From Celoporthe dispersa (Eukaryota; Ascomycota; Sordariomycetes; Diaporthales; Cryphonectriaceae), in the NCBI GenBank assembly GCA_016584495.1, contig WAID01000007.1, forward strand, positions 2,094,001-2,158,000: 64,000 nt of DNA, read 5' to 3'. Every line of letters starts with the position of its first letter. Within the stretch, counting starts at the first letter, position 1. The notes below the pieces were generated by a model. The model was not told the origin of the DNA. It saw only the letters and a list, made by a program, of their open reading frames with translations, and ran no database searches. This document shows, one piece after another, positions 37,142 through 46,788 of the stretch. Both the position numbers and the translations under genes were made by a program.

Positions 37142-38273
37142 ATGGCTCAGCAGCACAAGTGCTGGGTAATGCTGGGTGAGTGAGCACTTAAGTCTCGGCC
37201 ATTACACAATAGCAGACACCTCATCGCTTTCGAAACCCGCCCGTCGGCCAACCCCCCCCTCCTTCAACCCTCCTTCACCTCTCCTTCACCCCACCTTCTC
37301 TCTCTCTCTCTCTTGCCCACAGTATATTTGCTGACCCTCAAGGGGCGGGCTTGCGGGCACAGAGAACAACCCCAGGTGATGAACGCCCTGGCGAAAAGGC
37401 TCGGCCTATCGGAAGAGCTGGAGTTCTACGACGTCTATTCCCTCGACGAGCCTGAGCTGCTCGCCCTCATACCGAGGCCAGCTTACGCCCTCCTTGTCAT
37501 CATCCCGATGAACGAGGCCTGGCTGCGCGAGAGAAACCACGAGGACGAGAACAAGCAGGATTACGCTGGGTGCGGCGAGGGGGAGCCCGTCGTCTGGTTC
37601 AAGCAGACCATCGGCAACGCGTGTGGCTCCATCGGCCTGCTGCACTCGGCCATCAACGGCCCTGCTGCGCGGTTCATCCTGCCAGGCAGTGACCTCGACA
37701 AGATCAGGCGGGACGCCATCCCTCTGACGATGGCTGACCGCGCCAAGGTGCTTTACGACAGTCAGCCTTTCGAGGCGGCGCATGGTACGTGCGATCACGG
37801 GCTGCCGGTGAATGGATTTCACTGGGCCTCGCGTGCTCTGCCTCACCCACAGGAAGAGGCACTGCAGGGCTGAGCTAAAGCTCGGTCTCTATGACGGCCT
37901 AGCCTCTTGGCTTATTGTGCAGGACCATTCCCGTCGTGTGAGCAGTCTCGAGGGGGAGGAAGCAGCCATAGCTAACGCAATATTCTTGACAGCGGCCGTG
38001 GCTACTCTTGGAGACACGATTCCTGAGGGGCCCGTCGAGGGACACAGTGGACATCACTTTGTCTCCTTTGTCAAGGGGGACGACGGACATCTCTGGGAGT
38101 TGGAGGGCTCCAGGAAGAATCCGATCGATCGAGGCGCCCTGGAGGATGACGAGGACGTTCTGAGCCCCAAGGCCCTGGACCTCGGTCTGAGGAGGGTCAT
38201 GAAGCTGGTCCAGGATGCGGGGCTGGAGAGCATCAGGTTCAGCTGTACCGCCCTCGCACCTAAGAAGGCTTGA
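37142..38273 (+). CDS. ubiquitin C-terminal hydrolase, UCH family (YUH1/UCHL3-like), 3 exons, frameshifted
   Basis: Cysteine protease that removes small adducts from the ubiquitin (or NEDD8/Rub1) C-terminus. Exons 37142-37175, 37363-37784 and 37993-38273. Exon 1 encodes MAQQHKCWVML and splices to ENNPQVMNALAKRLG, the conserved UCH start, but only if one C is added to the four-C run at 37370-37373; as given, the frame hits TGA at once. Corrected length is 245 residues. The oxyanion Gln and nucleophile lie in QTIGNACGSIGLLHS (Cys99) and the catalytic His in GHHFVSFV. Where family members usually have ELDG supplying the catalytic Asp, this protein reads WELEGSRKNPI, i.e. Glu. Long introns (187 and 208 nt) flank exon 2. 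It converges with the intradiol dioxygenase gene about 310 bp downstream. Confidence 0.88.
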
Positions 38274-38585
38274 CAGCGTGGCGCCCGAGAGCAATGGATG
38301 TGCTTCGCGCCCCGAATCCTGAATCAACACGCTTTTCACATGGTCGGTTTCTGTCTAGAGCTTATCGAGCCATGTATATAGTTTTCATTCAGTGAGTACA
38401 GGTAATGACCGAATCTCAACAGGTGCGAACCCTTCTTCTTCTTATGTCATGAGAAAGAGGACTGCACAACCTCATTGACTAATCAACAGGGTCAAAAAAA
38501 AAAGATAATGTACAGAAGAAGACCGAATCAGCGCAACAAGCACCCCTCACCAGCCCTGTGAACCACTCTCTTCAGCTTTTTTCTT
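38274..38585. other. convergent 3' spacer, UCH and intradiol dioxygenase
   Basis: About 310 bp of shared 3' flank, with an A-run near 38496-38505. No gene seen. Confidence 0.6.
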
Positions 38586-39647
38586 TCACGGTCCACCGGC
38601 GCCGGAGTTAGGGTTGGCGACACCACCAGACGCGTAATAAAAGGCAGCGGGGGTGACAGACGAGCTCTCGGTAGTGTTGATGCCAAACGACAGCCAGGCG
38701 AAGAGACCATCTGCTAGGCTATCGCCCAGATAGGTGAACTCAAAGATCGGGTCGACGCCGTCCGTCTCGGTCTCCTGGGCCAGGATGCTGTCTTCAGAGT
38801 TCTCGACAACCTCCTGTGTGTTGTCTGAGTAGGGAGAGATGGTGTCCGCATCGGTGATGAGGTCCTGGTCGAAGAAGCCCTGGCCGACATGGCTGGCCGA
38901 CACAACGTTGCCGAGGGTGCCGTTGGGGTAGACGGTGACGTTAGTATGCACGAGGATGTGAATATGAGTGGCACGCCCCGTGTAGTGTCCCGGGAAGATA
39001 GTGTCGAACTGGGCCACGCCGTCCGAGTCCGTCTCCTGGATGCCGCGCAGGAAGGTCTGGTCGATGTTGGCGGTGTCGCTGGAGTCCCCGTTGCCGGACG
39101 CGATGACGCCCGAGTAGACGCCGGTGGCGTTGCAGTGCCACATCTCGACGTAGACGTCCGGCACCGGCTCGCAGGTGTCCACGTCGATGACCTGGTAGTC
39201 GACGACCATGTCGATGCCGGCCTGCGTCTCGGTGATGTCCTGGCGGATGTACTCGCCGCCCACGTAGTACGGGCCCTGGGTGACGTCGGGCGTGAGGACG
39301 CAGCTGGCGTTGCTGTTGGCGAAGAGCGTCGCCTCGTCGGTGGCCGTGGTGTATCCCAGGTCCGTCTCGTTGTGGTCGGTGGCGAGGACGCTGGTCAGCG
39401 ACCGCCTGGCCTCCTTCTTGAGCCCGCGCTCGGCCCTCGCCGCCTCGAGGCGCTGGGTGCGGCGCGCGATGTTGCGCCCCTCGATGCCGCGCGCCCTGAG
39501 CTTGGCAGCACAGTGGCTGAGGTCGCGGACCCTGGTGGCGGACAGGAAGTCGCGCCGCTCCTGGAGCTCTTGTTCCATGGAGTGGCCCGGGTGCGCGGCG
39601 GCCAGGACCGACAGCGTGGCGGCGAGAAGGGCTGAAGTGAGACGCAT
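38586..39647 (-). CDS. secreted intradiol ring-cleavage dioxygenase, single exon
   Basis: Non-haem Fe(III) dioxygenase that opens catechol-type aromatic rings between the two hydroxyls; this secreted fungal subgroup is linked to breakdown of lignin-derived or plant phenolics. One uninterrupted exon of 353 residues. Signal peptide about 1-18, then a charged helical propeptide-like region to about 95. The core begins LTPDVTQGPYYVGGEYIRQD. The four iron ligands of the family can be placed as Tyr178 (in NATGVYSG), Tyr222 (in PGHYTGRATHIHI), His228 and His230, with the conserved Arg225 between them. There are several Asn-x-Ser/Thr glycosylation sites, and the tail is Gly/Pro/Asn-rich. Substrate (catechol, hydroxyquinol or protocatechuate) cannot be decided from sequence. 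Confidence 0.92.
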   Translation of the reverse strand: MRLTSALLAATLSVLAAAHPGHSMEQELQERRDFLSATRVRDLSHCAAKLRARGIEGRNIARRTQRLEAARAERGLKKEARRSLTSVLATDHNETDLGYTTATDEATLFANSNASCVLTPDVTQGPYYVGGEYIRQDITETQAGIDMVVDYQVIDVDTCEPVPDVYVEMWHCNATGVYSGVIASGNGDSSDTANIDQTFLRGIQETDSDGVAQFDTIFPGHYTGRATHIHILVHTNVTVYPNGTLGNVVSASHVGQGFFDQDLITDADTISPYSDNTQEVVENSEDSILAQETETDGVDPIFEFTYLGDSLADGLFAWLSFGINTTESSSVTPAAFYYASGGVANPNSGAGGP

Positions 39648-40715
39648 TGTGGTAGGCTGTGGTGGTGTAGATGAAATACTAAAACGAATGGTGGTGTATG
39701 TATGTACAGTACAAGGGATGGAAAGAGGAGGAGGATATTTTGTAAGTCAGGATGAGGCGGATGAACCTGATCTCGGGAGATGTCTAGAGCCGTCGGATCT
39801 GTGATAAGTTTCTGTCTTATATAGACTCAACATCTTCGCACTCCTCTCATCACGGACTCTTTCATCCTTCCTGAGAGGACGACTGTATGACGCGTCGTCT
39901 CCCCTTCCTTGGACCTATCCTGCATCACGAACCTCATGGCCAGTGTGACCCTGACAGAGCCACCTTCCGTGGAGCGTTAAGTCAGAGCAGAGCAGTATGA
40001 ATGCCTATCCCTTACCTCTCCAGTCACAGTTACAGTGAGGGCGGGTTGGCGTAGCCCTCGCGAGGGCTACTCGTTTCGCTCCGTTCCGCATCCATCCTTG
40101 TTTCCTGCATGGGAGACACGTCTTTGCCAATGATTAATATGGAGCTGGGCGGGAATGCCTTCAGGGACGACAGGCCAATGAGACTCGGGGTATAAGTCAG
40201 AGCCCAGACAGGACATGCGCAAGGGCCAGGCGCGGATCGTGGATCGTGGATCAAGGTGCTGATCAAGGAGGTGCCAAGGCTGGTGTTGCGTACTCACGGC
40301 GGGATGTGGGGGAGAGGAGGAGGAGGAATCAGTAGGCGCCAAGAGTGGGAATTATTAATATCTTATTCATTGGAGGGAAGGAGCATGGGGCAATTCATCA
40401 TCGTCTCATGCGGTTGGCATAAGCTTAATGGCAGTTGCGGACGGGATTTTAGCTTTGGACCTGCCCTCCCTGTTCTTTCTGTGTTTTATGCTTGTTGGCC
40501 TGATATAGACATGGGTCACTCGTTAAGCAGCCTCGCCCTCGCGTCTTAAGCTTGTGCCTTGCATGCATGCCAGAACTTTTGGCTCCACAGTACACACAAG
40601 CAGGTGATGATCACGGAGATCACAAACACTTGTTTGTTGAATGGTCAGTCACGTTGTTGTTCCTCCCTCGCCAGGGCTGACGAGGCCTCTCGCCACGGAG
40701 TGCAAGTATGCTCCA
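39648..40715. other. spacer upstream of the dioxygenase
   Basis: Promoter region of the dioxygenase plus the 3' flank of the next minus-strand gene. No supported gene. Confidence 0.5.
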
Positions 40716-41183
40716 CTACGGTCGGTACACAGGACCTGGCCTCTGAACAGCCCGTCCAATCTTCACCGTCTCAACCTCACTGACAGCCGTCCACTTACCA
40801 GCCATCTGCGGATAGGAGACCGTTTCGACGATCCCCTGGCTCACATGGGGTGGCTGTCTACCAACCCTGGCGGGACTGCTTCCGCCCCGCGCTCGACGTT
40901 CCTGTTCTTTCATGATCTTCAGCAGCTGCTTCTTGGCCTCGGTCTGCGCCTCGCGGCGTCGGAATTCCCGGCGGCTCAGCTGGTGGGTCTCGGGCTGTCC
41001 ATGCGAGCCGGGTGCAGGGCGTCTGGTGTTGACACTGTGGGTGGCTCTACGCTCTTGGGTAGCCATCGAGGCGGCCTGGTAGGTATTGTACACGAGCTCT
41101 TCGCTCGAAGCGGAGGCCACGCTTGATTGCCTGCTCCGGGCTTGGCTCTGGAGGAACATGCCTAGTCCAAACATGCCCGGCAT
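40716..41183 (-). CDS. hypothetical basic, Ser/Gln/Arg-rich protein
   Basis: Not recognised. Opens MPGMFGLGMFLQSQARSRQS at 41183; an in-frame ATG seven codons upstream (41204) is an alternative start. About 155 residues, with a strongly basic, probably helical segment SRREFRRREAQTEAKKQLLK near the middle that could be a coiled coil or nucleic-acid-binding stretch. No signal peptide or membrane segment. A consensus splice donor (GGTAAGTGG on the minus strand, G of GT at 40798) lies near the 3' end, so the last 25-30 residues may be wrong and further coding sequence may be spliced on downstream. It is transcribed away from another orphan gene starting at 41861. Confidence 0.5.
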   Translation of the reverse strand: MPGMFGLGMFLQSQARSRQSSVASASSEELVYNTYQAASMATQERRATHSVNTRRPAPGSHGQPETHQLSRREFRRREAQTEAKKQLLKIMKEQERRARGGSSPARVGRQPPHVSQGIVETVSYPQMAGKWTAVSEVETVKIGRAVQRPGPVYRP

Positions 41184-41860
41184 CTTGTGAGATTGCGAGT
41201 GCACGGCCTACCTAAAACGAGACAGCGATGATTGGTACGCTAGGAGACGTTCCGATCCCAAGAGAGTAAAGATGGATGGATCGATGGATCTGTTTTTTCG
41301 CTCCCAAGAGAGTGTCACTGCAGTCTTCATGTGATTGTGATGACCTGATGGAACACGAATGAGGAAGGTTATTTGAAGAATTTGGGATTTCATAGTACTC
41401 ATTGACAATACCATTGTGTAAGATACACAAGAGGGTTGTGAGCCTGGGGGAACAAAGATCTCTTGTGAAGGTTGAGAGAGCGTTTGAGAAGACAGCCTGC
41501 CTGTCAGACCATGTTTTTTTCTTTTCTTTCTTTTTTACAGCAAGAGACCTTCACCTTCGTTCACTTCAAGGCTGGCCAATATGTTTAGCTTCAAACATCT
41601 AGGTTCTCAGTAATAATTACAATGCTTGTGTTTATTCACAGTACTTTCTCGCCAAAAGGCTTTTGAGCCATACATGTTGTATATAAGGGAGTCTGTCCCT
41701 GAAGTCCCTCAGCTCTCCTGTTCTCACCTCAAGTACCTCAGATACAGGCCCGATTCTCAACAATTCCGTCTCTCGGGCCCCCATCATCGAGATCTCACAC
41801 GAGAACCGGTGCGGTGCCCAAATTTTCACCATCAGAACTCTCTGGAGTAAGTAAGCCACC
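41184..41860. promoter_or_regulatory. divergent promoter between two orphan genes
   Basis: About 680 bp separating two hypothetical genes that point away from each other. Contains a T-rich run near 41513-41536. No specific site identified. Confidence 0.4.
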
Positions 41861-42766
41861 ATGTGCATGTTTCCGGGTGAATCCTCAGACGACGAGGATC
41901 CCCAGAGGGCGGCGTCGAGGAAGAGCACCAATCGCAACTCCTGGACCAAGATGTTCTCTTCTAAGGACTCTTCCTCAGAGAACTCCCCCAAATCCAAGGA
42001 TGGACGCCGCCCTGATTCCGGTGGCTACTTCTCCATGTACCGGGAGATGGCCCGGACTGGACACGTAAGCCAACGAGGCAGCTCGTCCCATACCGACAGG
42101 ACCGCTCGAGCCAGCCCATCTCAAGCCCGAGGCGCATCCTCTCCTCGTCCCGACAGGGACACGCAGATCCGTACCCACCAGAGCCTCAAGGACGCGTCCA
42201 GGCTCGAGAAGAACCGCAGCAGCGGCAGGTCTGTAGCTCGGCAGGGATCCACTGACGCCATCGAGGCAATCCGGGCGAGGACCTTGGCCAAGGCCAACGC
42301 ACAGCGCGCGAGTGACCCTCGGTCTTCTGCTGCGTCAGCGCCGGCCCCAGTCCACACTGAGCAGCCAAGCGCTTGGTGTCCCGACAACCGGGTCTTCATG
42401 CCTGAGCTGGTCCCGGCGCCTCTCAATATTAACAAGCAGCAGCAGAGGCCAATGGCGAGGCTCCCGGCCAGTGGCAGATCGTCACCGGGTCCATCAACCC
42501 CTCGTCCCCTGCCCCGGCCGCCCCGTGCAGCGCCGCAGGGTCCTCGTCCGCAGCCGGACACCCGTTCTCATAGCCGCAGCTCTTATGGCTCTGGCCACCA
42601 CCAGTACGGGCAGATGCCTCACAGGCAGTCTACTCTGGACAGGATCGAGGCTGCTGCTGCCAGCCACCCAGATGTTCTCCGCCGCCAGCAGAGGCAGGGC
42701 TCTTCACAAAAGGCCCCTCTAGCAGCCATGCTGGTGGCATGTTGTAAATTTTATCCACAAAGCTGA
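41861..42766 (+). CDS. hypothetical Ser/Pro/Arg/Gln-rich, largely disordered protein
   Basis: Not recognised. Single open frame of 301 residues from an ATG in a very good context (GCCACCATG at 41855-41863). It begins MCMFPGESSDDEDPQRAAS, has a Ser/Lys stretch near 27-50, a helical-looking segment DAIEAIRARTLAKANAQRAS, a Pro-rich centre (residues about 200-230) and a His/Gln/Arg-rich C-terminal third. The composition predicts disorder, as in many fungal scaffold or regulatory proteins. A GTAAGC within the frame (near 42065) could be an intron donor but is not needed. The end MLVACCKFYPQS is unlike the rest and may be read-through past a true splice donor. Confidence 0.6.
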   Translation: MCMFPGESSDDEDPQRAASRKSTNRNSWTKMFSSKDSSSENSPKSKDGRRPDSGGYFSMYREMARTGHVSQRGSSSHTDRTARASPSQARGASSPRPDRDTQIRTHQSLKDASRLEKNRSSGRSVARQGSTDAIEAIRARTLAKANAQRASDPRSSAASAPAPVHTEQPSAWCPDNRVFMPELVPAPLNINKQQQRPMARLPASGRSSPGPSTPRPLPRPPRAAPQGPRPQPDTRSHSRSSYGSGHHQYGQMPHRQSTLDRIEAAAASHPDVLRRQQRQGSSQKAPLAAMLVACCKFYPQS

Positions 42767-43982
42767 TGAGACTCGTCAATATGTAACGATCCTTTGGTCT
42801 TTATCTTGTCAATCATCAAGGTTGACAAGTAGTCTTGGCCTTCTAGCCGCCATGTTTTCCTTTGTCCAGTCTATTTTTGAGCACACAAGCTATTGGCTTA
42901 GCGGTAAGACCCTCTTGGTCTTTCCACTGCTTGATAGGTAATGTAATCTGAAAAGAAGAAAAAAAAACCACTGTCTAAAAATTCTATGTTGCCCTGTCTC
43001 TCAAGTGGACATTCATGCACTATTACTGCGCCTGGTGACAGTATCGGTGGCGTCTGGTTGTCATGGTGGTGGTAGAATCTCGGATGTATTACGACTTCCT
43101 CGTACAGGCATGACTGGGGGATATGCGCCAGATGCAACCGTGCATCTTGCAATCAGTTCCAGGTCGAAAACGGACGGCTTGCCTTGATGATGATTCACAC
43201 CGCAGGGTAGGATTAATTTTGTCTATTAGGCTCTGAGATCTGTCTCGTTGGTCGTAAGCCACTATCACCACCTAGCTCCATAACAAACCCACCCCCTCCC
43301 CCTCCCCCCCCGGAGGACGTAATTACTCGCAGGTAATTTCCTCACCCTTGATATGCTTCTGTCCCTGCAATGACAACCCTGCTGGTCAGGTGAGCACTCC
43401 ACAAGAAGTCACAACGTCGAAGTTAGACAGTATTCGGTGTGAATCAGGTTCACCACGTCTCTTTTCCCCCAGATATAGTCTCACAACGCCAAAAGTGAGT
43501 AGTACCAGGCAGCCGAGGCCAGAATGGAGCAGATGATTCCTGGTCGCTACAGGTAGGCCTGGTGTCGATACGAGGCTACCTTGGTAGCGAAACCATGATA
43601 CCAACACCTTCGACGTATGCTTCCGAAAGATCAGTTATTCGCGGTATTCGCGGCGTTCACGACGGTCGACCAGGCCACCACCGAGCGGTACGCCGATGGC
43701 ACGCATCATCAGCAAGGCCTCAATCTAGCTCAAAGCTCCTCCACCGGGTATAACGTGGGTATCATCACGCTGAACGCCAAAGAAGATGAAAAATACCACC
43801 CCTGCAAACATTCCTGCAGATCCTGTCCCCAGCACCAACGCTAGTAGTGGCTGGCGAGATGATCTTGGGCAGTCCGTAGCACGACGATTCATCGTCATCG
43901 TCACCCAGTTCTTCCTTTTCCAATATAATCGGTTTGCCCTGGTGGGCTATTGTTGGTTTTCTCCAGTATGGCCTCCGTCCTC
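42767..43982. other. spacer between an orphan gene and MPO1
   Basis: Convergent 3' flanks, 1.2 kb. A-run near 42958-42967. Nothing else supported. Confidence 0.45.
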
Positions 43983-44626
43983 TTATTGGGTCTTTCCATT
44001 CTTGTTTGTCCTTTCCGCTTTGAACTGGGCAATGTTCTTGTCCACCTGCTTCTCCACCCGCTGCTGGAGCTCCTTGCGGTAGCCAAAGTAGAACAGGAGC
44101 TCCAGCCAGACAAAGAGCGGAGCCAGGAGCAGGGCCTGCATCAGGTTGTCGAGCAGAGCAGGTGCTCTCCCTTCAAACTTCCCATGGCCAACAAACTGGA
44201 GAACCCAGGCCACAAGGAAGATGGCTCCAGCCACAACATTCGCAGTCTTTGGAGTCCACTGAGTAGAGATAATTGTCCACTGCTGCCATCCCCATGCAGA
44301 TGGCACACAGGAGGCCCCCAGCGACAGGCTCCATCAGAACATAGAAGCCACCCCAGATGATCGAACCAATCGTACACATATTCAGAGGCAGGTATTCGAG
44401 GGTAAGCCATTTAGGTAGATCGATGAGGACGCCCGAGTTTGCTGCCTTGAGAGAGGAATCAGATGTCAGTAGTGTTCAGATCTACCACTGTCAGGGGGAG
44501 CAACCGCACCAGCAGAAAGCTTGTCATGAGTATTATCGGTACGCAGACCATGTGGATGCCAATATTTACAGCATTGTTGTGGTAGGAGCCGTAGAAGACG
44601 AGATGCTTCTCCAGGTCGAGAGACAT
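43983..44626 (-). CDS. MPO1/YGL010W-like membrane protein (DUF962), 2 exons, frameshifted
   Basis: ER membrane protein family; the yeast member Mpo1 is an Fe(II)-dependent dioxygenase acting in alpha-oxidation of phytosphingosine-derived 2-hydroxy fatty acid. Exons 44626-44486 and 44445-43983, separated by a very short (~40 nt) intron with a TACTGAC branch site; splice ends could shift by a few bases. The start MSLDLEKHLVFYGSYHNNAVN with a following His-rich turn (NIGIH) matches the family N-terminus, and VGHGKFEGRAPALLDNLMQ the conserved second half. Four or five hydrophobic segments. Between AAVDNYL and TQWTPKTANVVAG one base must be skipped (plus-strand region 44258-44270). The corrected spacing fits my recollection of family members, with no room for an extra intron. 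Corrected length 200 residues. Confidence 0.87.
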
Positions 44627-46139
44627 GGTGAAGTCTCTGCTGCGGACAGCCTGTGTGCTGGGCTCTGCCAAGGTAGTCTGAGCCCACGTCCTGAAGGAGA
44701 AGAGGGGCAGGAGAAGGACAGGGCTTGATGTCTTGCGACAGAGGAGACCGCGTCGAGGGTCCAGCTGCTGCAGAAGCTTCTGTTGGGAGGGTAGGAATCA
44801 GGACCTGGGTTCGCAGATTGGTATAGCGGGTCTCCTGATTAATCGATGAAATGCTGCAGGTGATTGGAAAGTTGATGTGCTGCTGGCAGCTTGTTGACAA
44901 GTGCCGGGAAGGCCCATAGGTCAGCTCTGCAGAATCGGAGGTGCCCTGATACCAAGTACTGCGGTAGGGTAGGGGGCTATCTGCGGGGGTTTTAGTGGGT
45001 CAAGCACCTCAGGAAGATGGCCAGGGGGTCAAGTGCCGTACAGTACACCCATACTATTTCGGTACTGCTTCTCAAGCTGGAGCCTCATTGATTGCTTCTA
45101 GCCTCAGCTCATGAACTGCTATGTATCCTTCGCATACACTGGCCAGGACATCAAATTTTCCAAACATTGTGCATAATGACAGGTAAGACATTGAGTTCTG
45201 AGATGACCGGCACAGACCTCACATGTATGTAGCTGCTCAAACTCTTCTTGACCTTGTGATCATAGCTTCTCAGAACCTCAGAGGTGCTGCACACAATGTG
45301 ACATGTTCCCCCATGCCTCCTGAGAACACTCCAAGTATCTTTACAAAAAAAAAAATCACACCGCAGAGGAAGATGGTATTGAGGGATCCAGAACTGGCAC
45401 ATAACCCTTGCACAACCCTTGGCAGAGCCTCACATTTCACTGTACTACAGGGACTCCAATGCACTAACATGATCTGCTGGTGCACAGTATGTACATCTGT
45501 TAGCCCCGCATTACTGTGAACTTGCTTGTGGGCCCAGCTTGAATCTAGAAGAGCTGACGAGACGCTAATCCCTGTCAGTGTCTGCAAGGTTGCTGAAGGC
45601 TGTTGACCTCAGGTCTGGGACTTTCGCAATCCTGCTGCTGCGGCTGCACCTGCGCAAACCTGCCCTCAACCTCCCTTCTCGAGTCCTTCTTGTGGCCAGC
45701 CACAGTGACCTCCTCTTCTAACCCATCTCTTGCTATCACACACCTGTCTTTTTGACCTTTTGATTCTCTAAACAGCGATTTTCCTATAGCGACTGTCCCT
45801 ACCCTGAGGTGGCTGCCGCCTTGAGGGTGGTCTGTTGCATTTCTGTCTTGTCTTCTTGTAAGCAATCTCTGGCGCAACACGCCTCTCTTTGTTCCTGCCA
45901 TCAGCTCAAACTCAGCATCTGGCTTAATCTCTTCTCCAGTCCCTCCTCCACCCACACGACCCTCTGCTACAGCTGATGCGACACCGAGCCAAACGCCTCG
46001 ACCCGATCCTTACATACACACACAGGTGATAGAAGACAAGAAAGAAGGCGACTGTGCGACTACTTTGTTGTGTCACCCCAAGCCAAACCAAACCTCCTCG
46101 ACTTTCCAGCACCAGAGACACACGAACAGCTCGGCCGAC
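44627..46139. other. divergent spacer between MPO1 and RPB7
   Basis: 1.5 kb. Minus-strand frames near 45575-45955 and 45924-46208 are open but have no recognisable content and overlap the RPB7 leader. An A run at 45343-45353 is the only notable low-complexity element. Confidence 0.45.
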
Positions 46140-46788
46140 ATGTTCTTCCTGTACAACCTCACGCGTCATGTCACGCTGCACCCCTCCTACTTTGGCCGGA
46201 ACATGCATGAGCTGGTTACCACCAAGCTCTTGAAGGACGTGGAGGGGACTTGCGCAGGCAACTATTTCATCATCACCATCATGGACACCTTTGACATCTC
46301 TGAGGGTCGCATCCTCCCTGGAAGTGGCCTTGCAGAGTTCACTGTGGGCTATCGAGCTGTGGTGTGGCGACCCTTCAGGGGCGAGACGGTATGATGTTTG
46401 GAGGAATTGCTTGCTGAGGTATACTGACAGGTGTCAAGGTTGATGCTGTTGTTGGTAACTCCATCAACACACATGGCTTCTTCGCCCAAGCTGGTCCCCT
46501 CATGATCTTCACATCCAACCATGTAAGGCAGATGGCAGGGCATGCTCTCAGCTGCTGTGGCTGACACGTCTCCAGTCCATCCCCAAGAACTGTGTCTATG
46601 ACGCCAATGCCACACCTCCCCAGTTCACTGACCACGAGGGTCTCACAATCGAGCCAGGCACCCACATCCGCCTTAAGCTCATTGGTATTCGGACTGAGGT
46701 CACTGAGATGTGGGCAGTTGGCACCATGAACGAGGACTACCTTGGGTACTTGGACTCCTTCTATTTTGTCCTGCAGAAGGTCTGCTGA
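46140..46788 (+). CDS. RPB7: RNA polymerase II subunit RPB7, 3 exons, frameshifted in this sequence
   Basis: Subunit of the Rpb4/7 stalk of RNA polymerase II, involved in initiation and mRNA handling. Exons 46140-46388, 46439-46522 and 46575-46788. The N-terminal RNP-like domain is nearly invariant (MFFLYNLTRHVTLHPSYFG, LPGSGLAEFTVGYRAVVWRP). The C-terminal OB/S1 domain follows (VDAVVGNSINTHGFFAQAGP, NATPPQFTDHEG, EVTEMWAVGTMNEDYLG). Exon 3 is one base too long: in NATPPQFTD the run of five C at 46617-46621 should be four. Corrected length is 181 residues, about ten more than yeast Rpb7, because the protein continues beyond EDYLG with YLDSFYFVLQKVC, where most orthologues stop within a few residues. 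That tail may be real or a missed intron or indel. Intron 1 carries a CTGAC branch motif. Confidence 0.95.
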
